Position numbers and translations under genes: made by a program
Shown: one piece after another, positions 36,688 through 48,570 of the stretch
How positions within the stretch are numbered: the first letter of the stretch is position 1
How the letters are laid out: the number at the start of each line of letters is the position of its first letter
From: Lepas anatifera
Lineage: Eukaryota; Arthropoda; Thecostraca; Lepadidae
DNA length: 64,000 bases
Direction of reading: 5' to 3'
Assembly (NCBI GenBank): GCA_034440635.1
Contig: JAOTON010000386.1
Location: 1,901,001-1,965,000, forward strand
Notes under the pieces: model-generated
Told to the model about the DNA's origin: nothing
Database searches by the model: none
Seen by the model: only the letters and a program-made list of their open reading frames with translations

Positions 36688-37032
36688 GCTTCAATCAGGG
36701 GCGTAGGAACGGTTTGAAAAGTGGGGGGCCAACCTTAGAGGGGGCCCACCTCAAGGGGGCCCCAGTCCATGGGGACCCATAATTATAAAAAAATTAGTTA
36801 GCTCGTTTGGTGTCAATAAGGCACGCATGCACACTAGGGTGCCAACGTATGGAAAATTGAGGAATTAAATTTTGCCCTATGATTTTGATTTGTACCTATT
36901 ATGATCTAATAAATCATAGTAAAACGCAAAAAACATTTTTTGGGTTTTTTTACCTAGACCCTGTTCAAATACGAAATACATTTTTAAGCTCTTTTGGAGG
37001 ATTTCAATCATGTTTTACCACGAGTGCGTTTC

Positions 37033-38065
37033 TTATCCCTCGCCCCACCGGGGGCCATCGATGGCCCCCCTAAGGTTTTTCCGGGATAGCAGAAAAACGA
37101 CGAGGCGCAGCACCGCGGTTGAGGGCTCTACCTCTCACTGCATCATTTTCCCATCATCCCTGAAATTTTTTACCCCGGGTCACCCAAGGTCAGGTCACAA
37201 GACGAGGTCAACCAAGGTCACCTCACTTCACCTTTAGAGCTCTGTAAGAGCTACATTTCAAAGTCGATCGATTTGAAACTTCCTACACTTCATGACCCCT
37301 CCAGGGTCTACAAGGTGTATATCCGGGATTTTTCGATTTCGTGCCCTGAGGTCAGGTCACGAGGCGACCTCTCCCATTGACAAAGCATGGGGAAAAGCTA
37401 TTTCATGATATAAAAGCCACAAAAATGATTGCAAATACTCAGACTGCTCAGAAAAACGTTTTTGGACACCCTTTCACGAATCCCAGGGGTCATATTTGCC
37501 CTTTGACTTTTCCAAGGTCATCCAAGGTCACCAGAGGTCAAAAACAGTATTTTGACAATAACTTTTGACCTAATTGGGCTAGAGCGGTGAAACAAACACC
37601 ATCGTGTTTGTCTTGTCACTGGCTTTCATTTGATATACGGCAAGGTCACTTTTTGACCTTTCGTGACCTCAGGTCATATTAGGTCACGAGGTGACCTCTG
37701 GCGGTCAAACCACTGGCGGGAGGTCTTTACGTTCCACATAGCGGAAAAAGTACTGGCAATTTGCTATCAAATGTACTTTACCAGGCTTCAATAGCTCTAA
37801 TGACATAAGAGTTATGCCCAGTTTGCTTAATCATTGCATATTTGAGTGAAAATAGCCGATCTTGACCTAATTTGACCTCTGGAGGTCAAACCATTGACCT
37901 GAGCACTAAAACATGCGAAGTAGTTTCTTACTGAATTCACGCGAGCTTTCTATTGCACTTTGCAGATTTGCGCTAACGCCCATATTTTCGGAGTTAGAGG
38001 GGGGCCATCGATGGCCCCCGGTGGGGCGAAGGTGGCGCCGGACCCCCCGGTGGGGCGCGGGTTAT
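37033..38065 (-). mobile_element. Family A element, copy 5 (complete, TTAT duplication)
   Basis: Nearly identical in plan to copy 1 in reverse. It is bounded by TTAT on both sides (37033-37036 and 38062-38065) rather than TTAA. Ends are CCCTCGCCCCACCGGG on the left and CCGGTGGGGCGCGGG, doubled, on the right. Well preserved. It sits inside the outer hAT-like element and is therefore younger than it. Confidence 0.88.
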
Positions 38066-38383
38066 ATTTACAGATGTTTAGGCCCTTTTATCACATTTAC
38101 AAAATTAAAAACTGTTTAGAAAACTACAGACAATGCTTTGATACCAAACAGCCTCACTTCGCTATGCCTAATCAACATTTTGCTTATTTAATGACAAAAA
38201 TGGGTACATTTATTTAGGCTGTTACGGATCCCTTCTTTCCATCATTAGAGATTGATTTAGGTAAAGGCTGATCACAATAAATACGTCTAGCTATATTTCG
38301 ATGCCTAAAATGCAGAGCTCCAGCATGACTGCAAGTGCAATGTAGGTACTTGATGGCCAGCTTTGTGATGCTGTGGAGGTGTG

Positions 38384-38545
38384 GGCGTGGTGATATAGTG
38401 GTTAGCAACCTTGCTTTCCCCGCGACCAACCCGGGTTTAAGGCACGGCAGATTCCTTGTGCAAGGAGCAATTTGACTCCCCAAGAAACCCCCTCCCAACA
38501 GGGAAAGAGTTGGCGACGCCATACAACCCTGGCATCGAAGGACGT
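38384..38545 (+). mobile_element. tRNA-derived SINE fragment (S4)
   Basis: Head TGATATAGTGGTTAGCAACC (A-box-like) and CCGGGTTTAAGGC (B-box-like). Body CTCCCAACAGGGAAAGAG and GGCGACGCCATACAACCCTGG. It breaks off within the 3' core. The head differs clearly from S5 and S6, while the core is shared. Confidence 0.7.
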
Positions 38546-39412
38546 CACGCCTTTCAATGGTTTAGGGACGACTGTTGCTCGGCATTTGATGCGGGGTCCG
38601 TATCCGATTCATGCTTTGTGTTGGGATTGATATGGGATGGAGTTTGATTGGGTCCAGTTCTCGGGACTCATTTGGAAACACTCGGGTAGTAGGTGCCGTG
38701 GTTTTTCACGAAGCGCTCCTCCTCCAGGGGCTTGCAGGCAGCGTACTTGCTGATATTTGCATATACGTTGCGGGGGCCTACCTCAAAAGGGGGCAGTATC
38801 CCCCTGACCCCCGGTTCCTATGCCTATGCCGCCCAGGGGCCGCCAAATTATCTCGGAGGACCCCAAGGTCCAGACCATGGCTCAGGAACCCAGATCAGTC
38901 AGCTCAAGGGCCCAGTCCAGTGCATTAGCCTCGGGACCAGCTTATCAAGGGACCGTACATAAGCACAGAACCCCTAGAAGCTCATCACAGTGGAGCTCCA
39001 GATTCGCACAGGGTGCCAGATTAGCTTAGGGGCCCGGTTCAGCTCGGGGGTCCCCATGTCGACTTATGTAGGGTTTCAAAACAGCTCAAGGGGCTTGTTC
39101 AAGCTCACGGATCCCAGCTTAGCTCAATGACGCTAGAACAGTTCAGGGGCCCCAGACCAGCTCAGGGCTCTTGGTCAGCACAGGCCAGCTCAGCTCAGGG
39201 GCCCAGATCGGCTGATATAGGGTCCCCTCTCATACCAGCTCAGGGGCTCCATTCAAGCTCACGGCCCCCAGCTTAGCCCAGGGACTTTAGAAGAGTTCAG
39301 GGCCCCCATACCAGATCAGGGGCCCCAGTTAAGCACAGGGGTACCCAGATTAGCTCAGGGCCCCAGCTAGGCTTAGGGTGTCCCAGGGTGTCTGATATAG
39401 AGTCTCAGAACA

Positions 39413-42400
39413 CAGTGGCGTAGTCAGGATTCGGACAAGGAGGGGTCCGACTACCGTCGGGGGCCCCAGACCGGGGGTCCTCTTAGTAACCGGGGCCCAT
39501 CTCCTATATCTTTTGTATAGTATTTTAACATTCACACGAAGGAAATTTTGTTGTGCCTTTTTAAGCATTTCTTCTTATTTTGTTTATAGCTTGATTTTTT
39601 CGATCCGACCAAATGTTGGTAAACTAAGGTTACCAAATATTAAGGATGGCCCATACCTTATATGGTAGCGTGGCTATAATAACAGCTTTGTGCCATATTT
39701 CGGGAAGTTCAATGTTGATGCGCGCATGATGTTACACCCGAGTCTACCTCAATTCACTCTGGTAATCAGACATGAAGTTATTGAAGGTCAGTCGTTTTGA
39801 GTACGTAGAAATTATCTTCTACGGGAAATGATTAGCAATTATTTCCCGGTGTCGAATCCATGAACTCTTCAATCAGGAAATTTCAAAAGAAACGGGAAAA
39901 AACTAAAAAAATACAAAGGACATGTAGTGTGTCCCGAACGTTACATAACCTCAATTCCGTCGATAGATCCTGTTGAGATCCAGTTACTTTCTTACCCTTG
40001 CTATCTTGTAAACGAGCAAATTACCAAGACAAAAGGCGCCTGAGATATCTATCGCCTTGGATCTCTCTGTCATTATTATTTTCAACCTTTCATACCTATT
40101 TTTCCTTTGAGGATTATGCTCATCGATTTCTGTCATTACCCTTGTTTGTCTAGTTTCCTACGAAAATATTTGAAGTTTGTTTATTTCAGAATATTTAAGA
40201 ATGCAGTTATTGGTGTTAAGCTAATAGATTAAAATTGACTGAAGTGCCAAATTCCCTGTTCGATTTGCTCTTATGGTAAAATTAGTTTATTTTTTGCCTT
40301 TCCTTCGATAATGGTGCCTGATGGACATGTTTCAATTTGTCTTTTTGTACGCAATAGGGGTAGATACATTTTTTCCGAGGCATATGATTTGGAAAATTTT
40401 TATTCGAGCTCTGGGGCCACCTAAGACCAACACTTGGCGGCACTCACAAAGCTAATTTTCGGCCGCTCTCCTGATTATATCTCAGGGGGTCTCTGAGACC
40501 GATTCACGGCGCCTTTTGATCAAAACTGGGGGCCCCTGAGAATCTCTCGGGGCTCCTGCGATTAGTTAATCGGCAGCACCTCTGAGACTAATTATTCTCC
40601 CCCCCCAGATTTACTCTGGAGGTGGGGGCTGAGAATGACTATCGTGGCCATCCAGATTAGCTCTTGGGGTCCTCTAAGGCTGTCTTTGGGGTGGGAGAGG
40701 GGGACTGGGGATGACTTCCAACAGCCCTCTGAGACTTACTCTAGGGCGCCCCTGAGACAAACACCCCGGGGGGGGTGGAATCACCTCTGAGACTGAGTCT
40801 TTGGCGTTCCTGAGACTGACTCTCGGAGGTCCCCCTGAAATAGACTTTTGCGAGGCCCTGAGAACTACTCTCTGGGGCCCCTGAGACTAGCTCGGCCCCC
40901 TCCACCTCCCCTGAGACAGACTCCCGGGGCCCCTGATACCGAATTTTGGGGCCCCTGAGACCAACCCTCTGGGGCCCCCGAAATCTGCTTTCGGGGGGCC
41001 TTGAGACTGACTCTCAGGGCGGGGGCCTTGAGACCGACTCGGGACGCCCTGAGAACAAATCTTCAGGGGCCCCTGAGACTGACTCTGGGGGCCCCGTAAT
41101 CAGAGAATTCTTTGCAGTGGTTCAGATTGGCCCAAGGGGGTCTGCGGACGCCTAGGGCCCCATTGGCTACACCACTGCATCCACACTTTCGGGGGCCCTC
41201 CAAAATCACCATTTGGAGGCCCCTAAAATAATTTCTCCCCCAGACCAATACTCCGGAGCCCCTTGATACTAATGCCCGGGGGCTTCTAAGACCAAGCTCG
41301 GGGTCTCACTTAGATCAGGCTCAGGGGCACCCTTAGACCCATGATCGCGCTTTTCTCGGGAGTAACTTGACACCGATGTTCCGGGGCCCTCAAGATCAAT
41401 ATTTCGAGCCCCCCCGAGACTAATGCTCGGTACTCTGGAGTCCCTCAATGCCGATACTCGGGGGTCCTGAACCCAGGCTTGGGGGCCCCTGAGACCAAAC
41501 TCTGCATCCATGAGATTAATGCTCGTGCCTCACTCATGAGTCCCTCGATATCAATAGTCGGGTGCACCCCGAGGGGGCCCTGAACCACTGAGACCAAGCT
41601 CGGGGGCCCTGAGACCAAGCTTGAGGGGACCCTGAGACCAAGCTCGGATGCTCCCTGGGACCAAGCTCGAGGGCCCCCTGACACCAAGCTCGGGGGTTCC
41701 CTGAGACCAAGCTCGAGACCCCGTGAGACCAAGATCGAAAGGCCCATGAGACCAAACATCGAAAGGTCCATGAGACCAAGCTCGGTTGTCCCCTGAGACC
41801 AAGTTCGGGGGCCCCTGAGACCAAGCTCAGGGGCCTCGAGATCAATGTTCGGTATTCCAGAGCCCTCGATACCGATGATCGGGGGCCCCCTGAGACCAAG
41901 CTCGGAAAGCCCGTGAGACCAAGCTCGGGGGCCCCTGAGACCAAGCTCAGGGGCCCCGAGATCAATGTTCGGTATTCCAGAGCCCTCGATACCGATGACC
42001 GGTGGTCCCCTGAGACCAAGCTCGGGAGCCCCTGAGACCAAGATCAGGGGTCCCCGAGACCAATGCTGGTGTTTTCCAGTGCATACGGTCAGCCTTATGC
42101 ATTAGATACCCTCGGATGCCCCCCTGAGACCAAGCTCGAGGGCCCCTGACACTAAGCTCGGGGAGAGGGGGCCTGAGACCAATCTTGGGGGCACCCCTGA
42201 GACCAAGCTCGGGGCCCCTGAGACCAAAATCGAAAGGCCCGTGAGACCAAGATCGAAAGGACCGTGAGACCGAGCTCAGGGGAGGGGCCTTGAGACCAAG
42301 CTCGGGGGCCCTGAGGCCAAGCTCGGGACCCCCTGAGACTGAACCTAAGGGTCCCCTAAGATCAATATTCGGTATTCTGGAGCCCTCGATACCGATTATC

Positions 42401-42543
42401 GGGGGCCTCCTGAGACCAAGCTCGAGAGGGCCCCCGAGACCAAGCTCAGGGGGCCCCGAGATCAATGGTCGTGTTTTCAGTGCATAAGGTCAGCCCAAGG
42501 GGGTCCGCGGACCCCAGGGACCCCTCCCCTGGCTACGCCACTG
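39413..42543. mobile_element. Inner hAT-like element with its own satellite array
   Basis: Starts CAGTGGCGTAGTCAGG and ends CTGGCTACGCCACTG. It is flanked by an exact 8-bp repeat TCAGAACA (39405-39412 and 42544-42551). At 3.13 kb, it has unique AT-rich sequence from about 39490 to 40400, then a GGGGCCCCTGAGACC-type array to about 42500. An internal copy of the right end lies at about 41130-41175 (GGCTACACCACTG), and a partial one near 42060-42100. No transposase frame is present. Confidence 0.85.
40410..42500. repeat. Inner-element array of about 20-22-bp GAGACCAAGCTCGGGGGCCC-like units
   Basis: Degenerate on the left and more uniform from 41580 to 42470. A higher-order period of 120 bp is clear at 41816-42055, where a unit with GATCAATGTTCGGTATTCC and CCCTCGATACCGATGA recurs; a third copy lies near 42360. 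The array lacks stop codons on the minus strand, giving long Gly/Leu/Ser-rich frames (41445-42041, 41534-42019, 41962-42465) that are artefacts of repetition. Confidence 0.88.
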
Positions 42544-43286
42544 TCAGAACATCTCAAGAGGCCCATTCAAGCTCAGTGGTCAGTGGCTGTAAAGCCTTAT
42601 AGGGGGTCCCAGATCATCTCAGGGGCTCTCAGTTCAACACAGAGGCCAATATTAGCTTTGATGACCAGATAAGTTTAAGGGCCCGGATCATCCAGGGGCC
42701 CCTTGTCGGCATATATGGGGTTTCAGAACAGTTCAGGGTTTCCATTAAAGCTTGCAACCCAATTTCAAGGCAGGGGCCCTATTACTGTTCAGGGCCCTCA
42801 GATGAGTTTAGGGTCTTCTGTGCATCACAGGGGATCCAGACTAGCACAAGGGACAATATTAACTTTATGGTCCCAGCTCAGCTCAGGGGCCCCCAGGTCG
42901 GTGGATATAGGGCCTGGCCAACTCACAGGGCCCTGTTCAAGGTCACGGCTCCTAGCTCAGTTTAGGCATCCTAGAACAGTTCATGCTGCCCAAACCACCT
43001 CAGGGGCGCTCAGTTCAGTTCAAGGGGCCCAGATTAGCTCGTATGGCATCAGAGAGCAGTTCAGGGGCCCCCAGAAGCTCAGGGGACCTTAAAATTGACT
43101 CATAGGACCTCAACTTAGTTTAGGGGTACAGGTAAGTTTAACGGAGTTCCGGGGCAAGCTATCGGGCCAGTTAGAGTTTCTTGCTTGACATTACAGTTCT
43201 TGATATTCTTATCTCCGTTGCGGGGGCCCATCACTGAAAAGTGGGGGGGCCAGTGGCCCCCTGGCCCCCCGGTTCCTACGCCTATG

Positions 43287-44455
43287 GCTTCAATATTTGA
43301 AGCAGGGTATAAAGTATGATTTCCTGTTTCTGCTTCAAAGATAAATGCTCTCTAAAATTTTAAGAACAGAAATAAGTCAGGTAGAAAGACCAAAAGTTTG
43401 TTTCATGGCCCAAAATATTGTTCTGGAAAATGGTCTCAAGCATTCTCATAATTGGGAATGGGTGTTCCCATCTATGGGTCAAGCATTCCCATTTATGGCA
43501 CTGCTACTATTTTTAAGTCACTCCAACCACAGTTTTCTCCCACTGATTGATGATGATAGCCACCCTTTTGGGTGAAGTGTGCCCTTTTGGTTGACAGCAT
43601 GCAATCTCAGAGGGCTGCCCCTTACTAAAATCCTAGATCCATCACTGTGCATTGGTACCCCATAAGGGATATAAATGTGCATTCCTGCACAGCACAAAGA
43701 TGTGATAAACCATTTCCAATTTGCCAGAAGATTCCACTGCAAGGACAATGGTCCAATCCAAGTCTTCCAAACATAGAATAAGCTGTGTCTTTTGCTCAGA
43801 TGGATGCACACTGGGTGGTCAGGGTGTGTGTATGTTTTTTAACTGACTGATTATATGCATCCAAGTTTCTGATAATACCTTGTATTTTTTGTCACAAGAA
43901 AGTTGACTCGTTTTGTTTTCTCTAGTATGGATGAAATATGGAAGCACTGCCACAGAGGTACAGCAGAAATATCACAGAGAGATTGTGTTCACCACAAAAG
44001 AACAGGTTGCTGAAATGCAAACTGTTCTTCTCAGTACCCAATCCTGGTCCAAATGGGTCATCAGCAACTGTTCTGGAAACTTTTTCAGTCCTGATTATTA
44101 ATGCTAAAATGCATCAATTAAGAGCTTTGGAAATAGTTATCATGGGAATGATGTCATGCAAAGAAAATAAGGTTATTCCCAAGAGACAGCATTGCTATTG
44201 CTTTGAGTAAACCTATGTTCAACAATGGAGCGAAAATTGGGCCTCATCTTAGCAATGGTTGATATTTTCCACTGGACTTCTGAGGAAATGTTGCGAATGA
44301 ATAATGTTTGAATTATTTATTTGAAATGTTACAGGAATTTATCTGATTTGTGGCGCCCCAAGGTGAAGAATCACAAGTATTTCACGACGCATGTATGTAC
44401 ATGAAAAAAGTTTTTTCTAGTTAAATGAAACATCGGAACTGTTTCTGAGGCTCTT
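43287..44455. other. Mostly unassigned; one hAT-type right end
   Basis: TCCTAGATCCATCACTG at about 43630-43646 matches hAT-type right ends in this window, preceded by a GGGCTGCCCC block; the left partner is not found. The 62- and 90-codon frames near 43913-44210 show no domain. Confidence 0.3.
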
Positions 44456-45380
44456 TTAACACGCGCACTGGAGGGGGCCTCGGAGGCCCCCCACCTGTTT
44501 TTCCAAGATGGCCGGAGAACCGCTTGCAGCGGAAAAACGAAACTTGGCCATACTTAACAGAATTTAATAGCGCGTCGATTGGTGAAAACTTTTTGAAAAT
44601 CGGCCGAAAATTTTTTGACTTATAGGCTTTCAAAGTCAGACCTGCATTTTGAGATCGCCGTAAACGCGCGGTCGGACCAGTTAGCTTGCATTGAAGACCG
44701 AGTGGTGACGTCATAACGTCATATAAGCGGGACTATATGTCAAGGTCACTTCACATGAAAGTCACGGTCAAGGTCAAAGGTCACAGGTCAAGGTCATATC
44801 TGCACTTTCAAGGTCACTGACCACTGTGCGTCCGGCCAAATGACGTTACCCCGTCTGACATATATTATGCTATGGCGTCATCGGTAGGGTACCCCAATAC
44901 AAATGTCAAGGTCAAAGGTCAAGGTCAAAGGTCATTGGGAAAGGTCAATCCTCATTTCCCGCCAAACAGTGGCTACAGTGTTAGTCAAAGTGTAAATAAT
45001 AAGTAGTATACCATATGGTGACCTCAAAAGTCAATGACCTTGAATGACCTTGACCCAAAAGTTGTGTGGAAGCCTCTTTGAGACCTCTTCTCTATGAACC
45101 TTGTCCGCCTTTAGCTTATTCCCGCCATTTTCCTGCATAATCACAGCATTTATCCATCGATACCAGCATGGCCAATATTTGACCTTTACGACCTCGTTTG
45201 ACCTTGAAGATATTGACCTAGGTCAATGAAAATTGGTCATCATGTAGATCACCATAGTCCCCACCCACCTACCAAGTGGCGTTTTTCTAACCCTCTTAGT
45301 TTCCGAGATCTTAGGGGGGCCTACCAGGCCCCCCCTCCAGTGCGCGTTAGTGCCAGACCCCCCTCCAGTGCGGGTGTTAA
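44456..45380 (+). mobile_element. Family B TTAA element, copy 1 (complete reference copy)
   Basis: TTAA at 44456-44459 and 45377-45380 bounds 925 bp. The left end is CACGCGCACTGGAGG followed by the GGGGGCCTCGGAGGCCCCC palindrome. The right end is doubled: CCTCCAGTGCGCGTTA, then CCTCCAGTGCGGGTGTTAA. The interior has two dense GGTCA clusters (44740-44820 and 44905-44945). It is non-coding. The same plan of one single and one doubled end is seen in families A, C and D. Confidence 0.88.
44735..44940 (+). promoter_or_regulatory. Nuclear-receptor half-site clusters in family B
   Basis: AGGTCAAAGGTCA at 44771-44783 is a perfect DR1. At 44909-44934 four AGGTCA half-sites lie in a row as DR1, DR0, DR1. 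Several TCAAGGTCA extended monomer sites (ERR, SF-1 or NR4A type) flank them. The sequence matches are direct observation; binding or activity is inference. Confidence 0.5.
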
Positions 45381-45540
45381 GGTGCTGCAAACCCTTTTAT
45401 TTGTCTCTAAGATAAGGCCTAACAATTTTTCACATGGATGGACACAAAATAAAACCATTATTGATGAGAGAACAACAATGGTGCATCAATCATGGTTGTA
45501 TCTTGCTTGGTATAGAAGTGATGGGCGAAAATGTTAATGC

Positions 45541-45740
45541 CCAGGGGCGCTGCCACGGAATTTTTACAGGGGAACGGACCCGGGCTGGTGCTGACCGGGG
45601 CAGGGGAATTGTGGGCATATTTGGTACCTGACAGCATTCATGACAATGAACCGAAAATTTTGGGGAGACGTCCCCCGTGGTTGGCCAACAGGGGGATGCG
45701 TAGGTACCCCGTCCCACCGCTTTCGGCGCCCATTTAATTG
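45541..45740 (+). mobile_element. Short GC-rich repeat K, copy 2
   Basis: CCAGGGGCGCTGCCACGG to CCGCTTTCGGCGCCC, the inverted counterpart of 3343-3541. About 200 bp, non-coding; the target duplication is not clear. Confidence 0.6.
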
Positions 45741-47666
45741 CTCATGTGTACGGGCGGCGTATCATCTTTGACCTCGATTGACCTCCAAACAGACTTAGCC
45801 TAAGCTTAGTGGGCACTATCGATACGTATTCATGACTGCGTAGTGCGTATAAATGACTGATCACTATCCAACATTGGCTTTTAGGTCCGACATATCACGC
45901 CCAAAGCGAGCGTTCTTCCTATTATAACTTGAAGTTACGTGATAACATCCCCAATATTCAGTGTCCTGTTGCGCCCTAGCCTTTGACCCGATATGAAAAT
46001 GGATGTTGCCTTAGTGAAAGAGCTGGTCGAGCTCTGTCGAATAGCGTTGAGAAAATGGTTCCGGCTATTTTGCGTACGGAGATAAGCAAGGTTTTATAGA
46101 GCACTGCATTTGATACATTTTGACGTATATGAATTTTTCCCCTCTGGTGACCACAGAACACAGTCTTTAGACCACCTTACGCAAAAATTCCGGGAGTAAC
46201 ACCGATTGCATTTCTGACGACCTTTCGATCGCTTTTTCCGCTTCTATCTTTCTTTGTTCCCGAGATCGAGGGTGTCATTTTAACCCCCTCCCATGAGGGG
46301 GGGTTCATAGTTAATTCATGCTGGTCACCGGGGCTAGGGTTAAGGGCCAGCGTGTATAATTTTGTTGCTTTCAGATCATAACTTTGACTTTAATACTGAA
46401 TTATAATCTCATGAAATCACTTAGGTAATGACTTGATTCTGGCTTAGGTCATCGATATCGAGAAACCCGATTATATCTATATTTTATCGGAACCTTCCCC
46501 CTTGCACTCGCCAGTGCTTCCCCATAGCCATATTTATACCACTTTTAAGACCGATCTTGTAATACATGTAGCATTAGGTTCGGCGACCATCGAAGAAGAT
46601 TGGATTTTAGTCGGCGACCACAAGCTCACATTTTAGACCCCTGCCAAAAATGTCTATTTTGTGTACAATAACGTTATTATTTTCGGCAAGTCGTGTTTTA
46701 CTAGTGTGACCCACCGTAGGCCTCAAAACGGCGGTGAAACGCAGCATTCTGCTGACGTCTAACACTCTCAGGCACTCGTGGAAGTCATGAATTATGACTG
46801 TCCGACATGCCGACTAATTTCGAGTTGGTTTATCATACATGGATCTGTATTGCAGTCCTGTTGTCCACGAGCCGCTCCGCCCCCAGTCGTGTGCAGTGTA
46901 GCGAGTAAAAGAGGAGGCCGACAAATTGCAGGCCTGAGATCGCCCCCAGCGGAATACAAGACGTCACTTATTGGCGTCTTGTTCTGACGTGCATTGGATG
47001 TGATGGACGGAATATCAATTATGCGCACATTAAACATGAGAACCTATGCCGAAACTGAAGTCTCTACAATAACTTTAAACTTCTTTCATCGGTATAGCTT
47101 TTGGCGTTATCTTTTTGAGATTTTTTGGTGCACCTCTGCTGTTCCAGCATCCTCGCCCCTCCCAGGGCTGAGAGCATATATCATAATGGCTGCACTGCTT
47201 CAACCTGGGTGTTCCGCATCCCACTTCTCATTCAAAACCTCCCCCATTACCTACCGCATACTCTAATAGTGTTTTGACCCACATTTCCATAGCGATTATA
47301 TTGGACAGGCCCCAGGCTGTGACTGATAATCCGGGAATGAGTTTTTACTTGTACAATAAGAAATTAGTTATAATCAGTAGAAAATACAATAGGGGACTAG
47401 GGACTAGGTGGCTCAAGGTTCTCCGTGAAATGTTGGAGTGCCTATGGCTAATGCGTAGCCGGTGGCTGTTCCGAGGCAATGGTCGGGGATTCTCGAGCTC
47501 CTTAGCCCCCTCCCCGAGCTTGAAGTATTGGATCCGCTACTGGCAATCTTACACATTCTTTGAGCTGCCATGATATGAATATTGGTGTAGAAAAGAAATG
47601 GTAGTGCTACCATTTGGCTACCATACCATGGAAGGTTTTGCTCAATCACTTGCATTATCCCTACCG
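45741..47666. other. No recognised feature
   Basis: A CCCCCTCCCATGAGGGGGGG palindrome near 46283-46307 followed by a TTAA (46312) may be a worn element end. A hAT-like TTGGATCCGCTACTGG lies near 47527-47543. No recognisable coding frame. Confidence 0.3.
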
Positions 47667-48570
47667 TTAACACGCGCAGTGGAGGGGTCCTAAAGTGCCC
47701 CCATCTATTTTCCGAGGTGGCCGGAGAACCGTTCATCGCCGGAAAACGCTACTCGGCCACATTTGACAGAATTTATGAGCGCGTGGATTGGTGACACATT
47801 TTTAAAATCAACCAATAGATAATTGAAATATAGGTTTTCAAAGTCAGGCCTATATTTTGAGACCATCGCAATCGAACATTCGCACCAGTTCGCCTGAAAT
47901 GTAGACCAAGTGGTAACGTCATACCGTCATATAATCAGGTTATATGTCAAGGTCAGCCCTCATGAAAGTCAAGATCAAGGTCAAAGGTTACAGCTGAATT
48001 TCATTGACCACAGTATTTCGGTCAGATGGCATTGTTTAGTATGAAGTATGTTATGCTATAATCTCATAGTTAAGGCTACCCAAGGTCAATTTCAAGGTCA
48101 CATGTCGAGGTCGAAGGTCTTTTTCAAGGTCAATCCCTCATTTCTGGCCCAAAGGCTGCTATAGTGCCAGTTATATTGTACATTATTGGGAATAAATAAT
48201 ATTGCTACATCATAGGTGATTGACCTTGAATGACCTTGACCTATAGATTAAAAAAACATTTTGTGGGGCCTCCTTATATGACATTAGTCCAGTTTTAGTG
48301 TATTATTGACTTTTAAGGATAATCACGGCATTTTCGAATAGGTCTCCAGCAAGGCCCAAATTTGACCTTTCCGATACCTCGTTTGACCTTCGATATATTG
48401 ATCTAGGTCCATGAAACTTTGCCGAAACTTTGTCATAAGGAAGATCAATATCGCCTCTACACAACCCCAACGAGTGTTTACCAATCCTCTTGATTTCCGA
48501 GATATCAGGGGGGCACTTTAAGACCCTTCCCCTGCGCGTTGACGCCAGACCCCTCTAGTGCGCGTGGTAA
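47667..48570 (+). mobile_element. Family B element, copy 2
   Basis: TTAA at 47667-47670; the right flank is GTAA (48567-48570). It is collinear with copy 1, with more substitutions; the left palindrome is reduced and the GGTCA clusters are partly mutated. The right GTAA adjoins a family H segment directly. Confidence 0.8.

Larger units (their letters stand above)
38830..43190. repeat. Outer-element GGGGCCC-rich tandem array, interrupted at 39413-42543
   Basis: Irregular tandem copies of AGCTCAGGGGCCCCAGA-like units, organised in longer groups that each include a TGATATAGGGT phrase (for example near 39210, 39393, 42712 and 42901). The array reads through when the inner element is removed: TATAGAGTCTCAGAACA joins TCTCAAGAGGCCC. 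Confidence 0.75.
36696..43286. mobile_element. Outer hAT-like element carrying a tandem array and nested insertions
   Basis: The left end is CAGGGGCGTAGGAACGG and the right end is CCGGTTCCTACGCCTATG, its inverted partner. The flanking 8-mers GCTTCAAT (36688-36695 and 43287-43294) are identical, supporting one insertion of about 6.6 kb. Inside are a family A element (37033-38065), a SINE fragment (38384-38545), an internal copy of the right end (about 38765-38830), a long array of AGCTCAGGGGCCC-type units, and another hAT-like element (39413-42543). No transposase is visible. Subtracting the nested elements leaves roughly 2.4 kb. Confidence 0.8.

Noticed and set aside
37010..37568. Plus frames with peptides similar between the regions at 37010 and 56060
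   Set aside because: The similarity comes from two copies of transposon family A. Other copies of the same segment carry stops and frameshifts, so no coding constraint is apparent.
41445..42465. Three overlapping minus-strand frames of 161-198 codons rich in Gly, Leu, Ser, Pro and Trp
   Set aside because: They lie wholly in the GGGGCCCCTGAGACC array. The repeat unit has no stop codon on that strand, so several frames stay open at once; there is no start context or unique domain.
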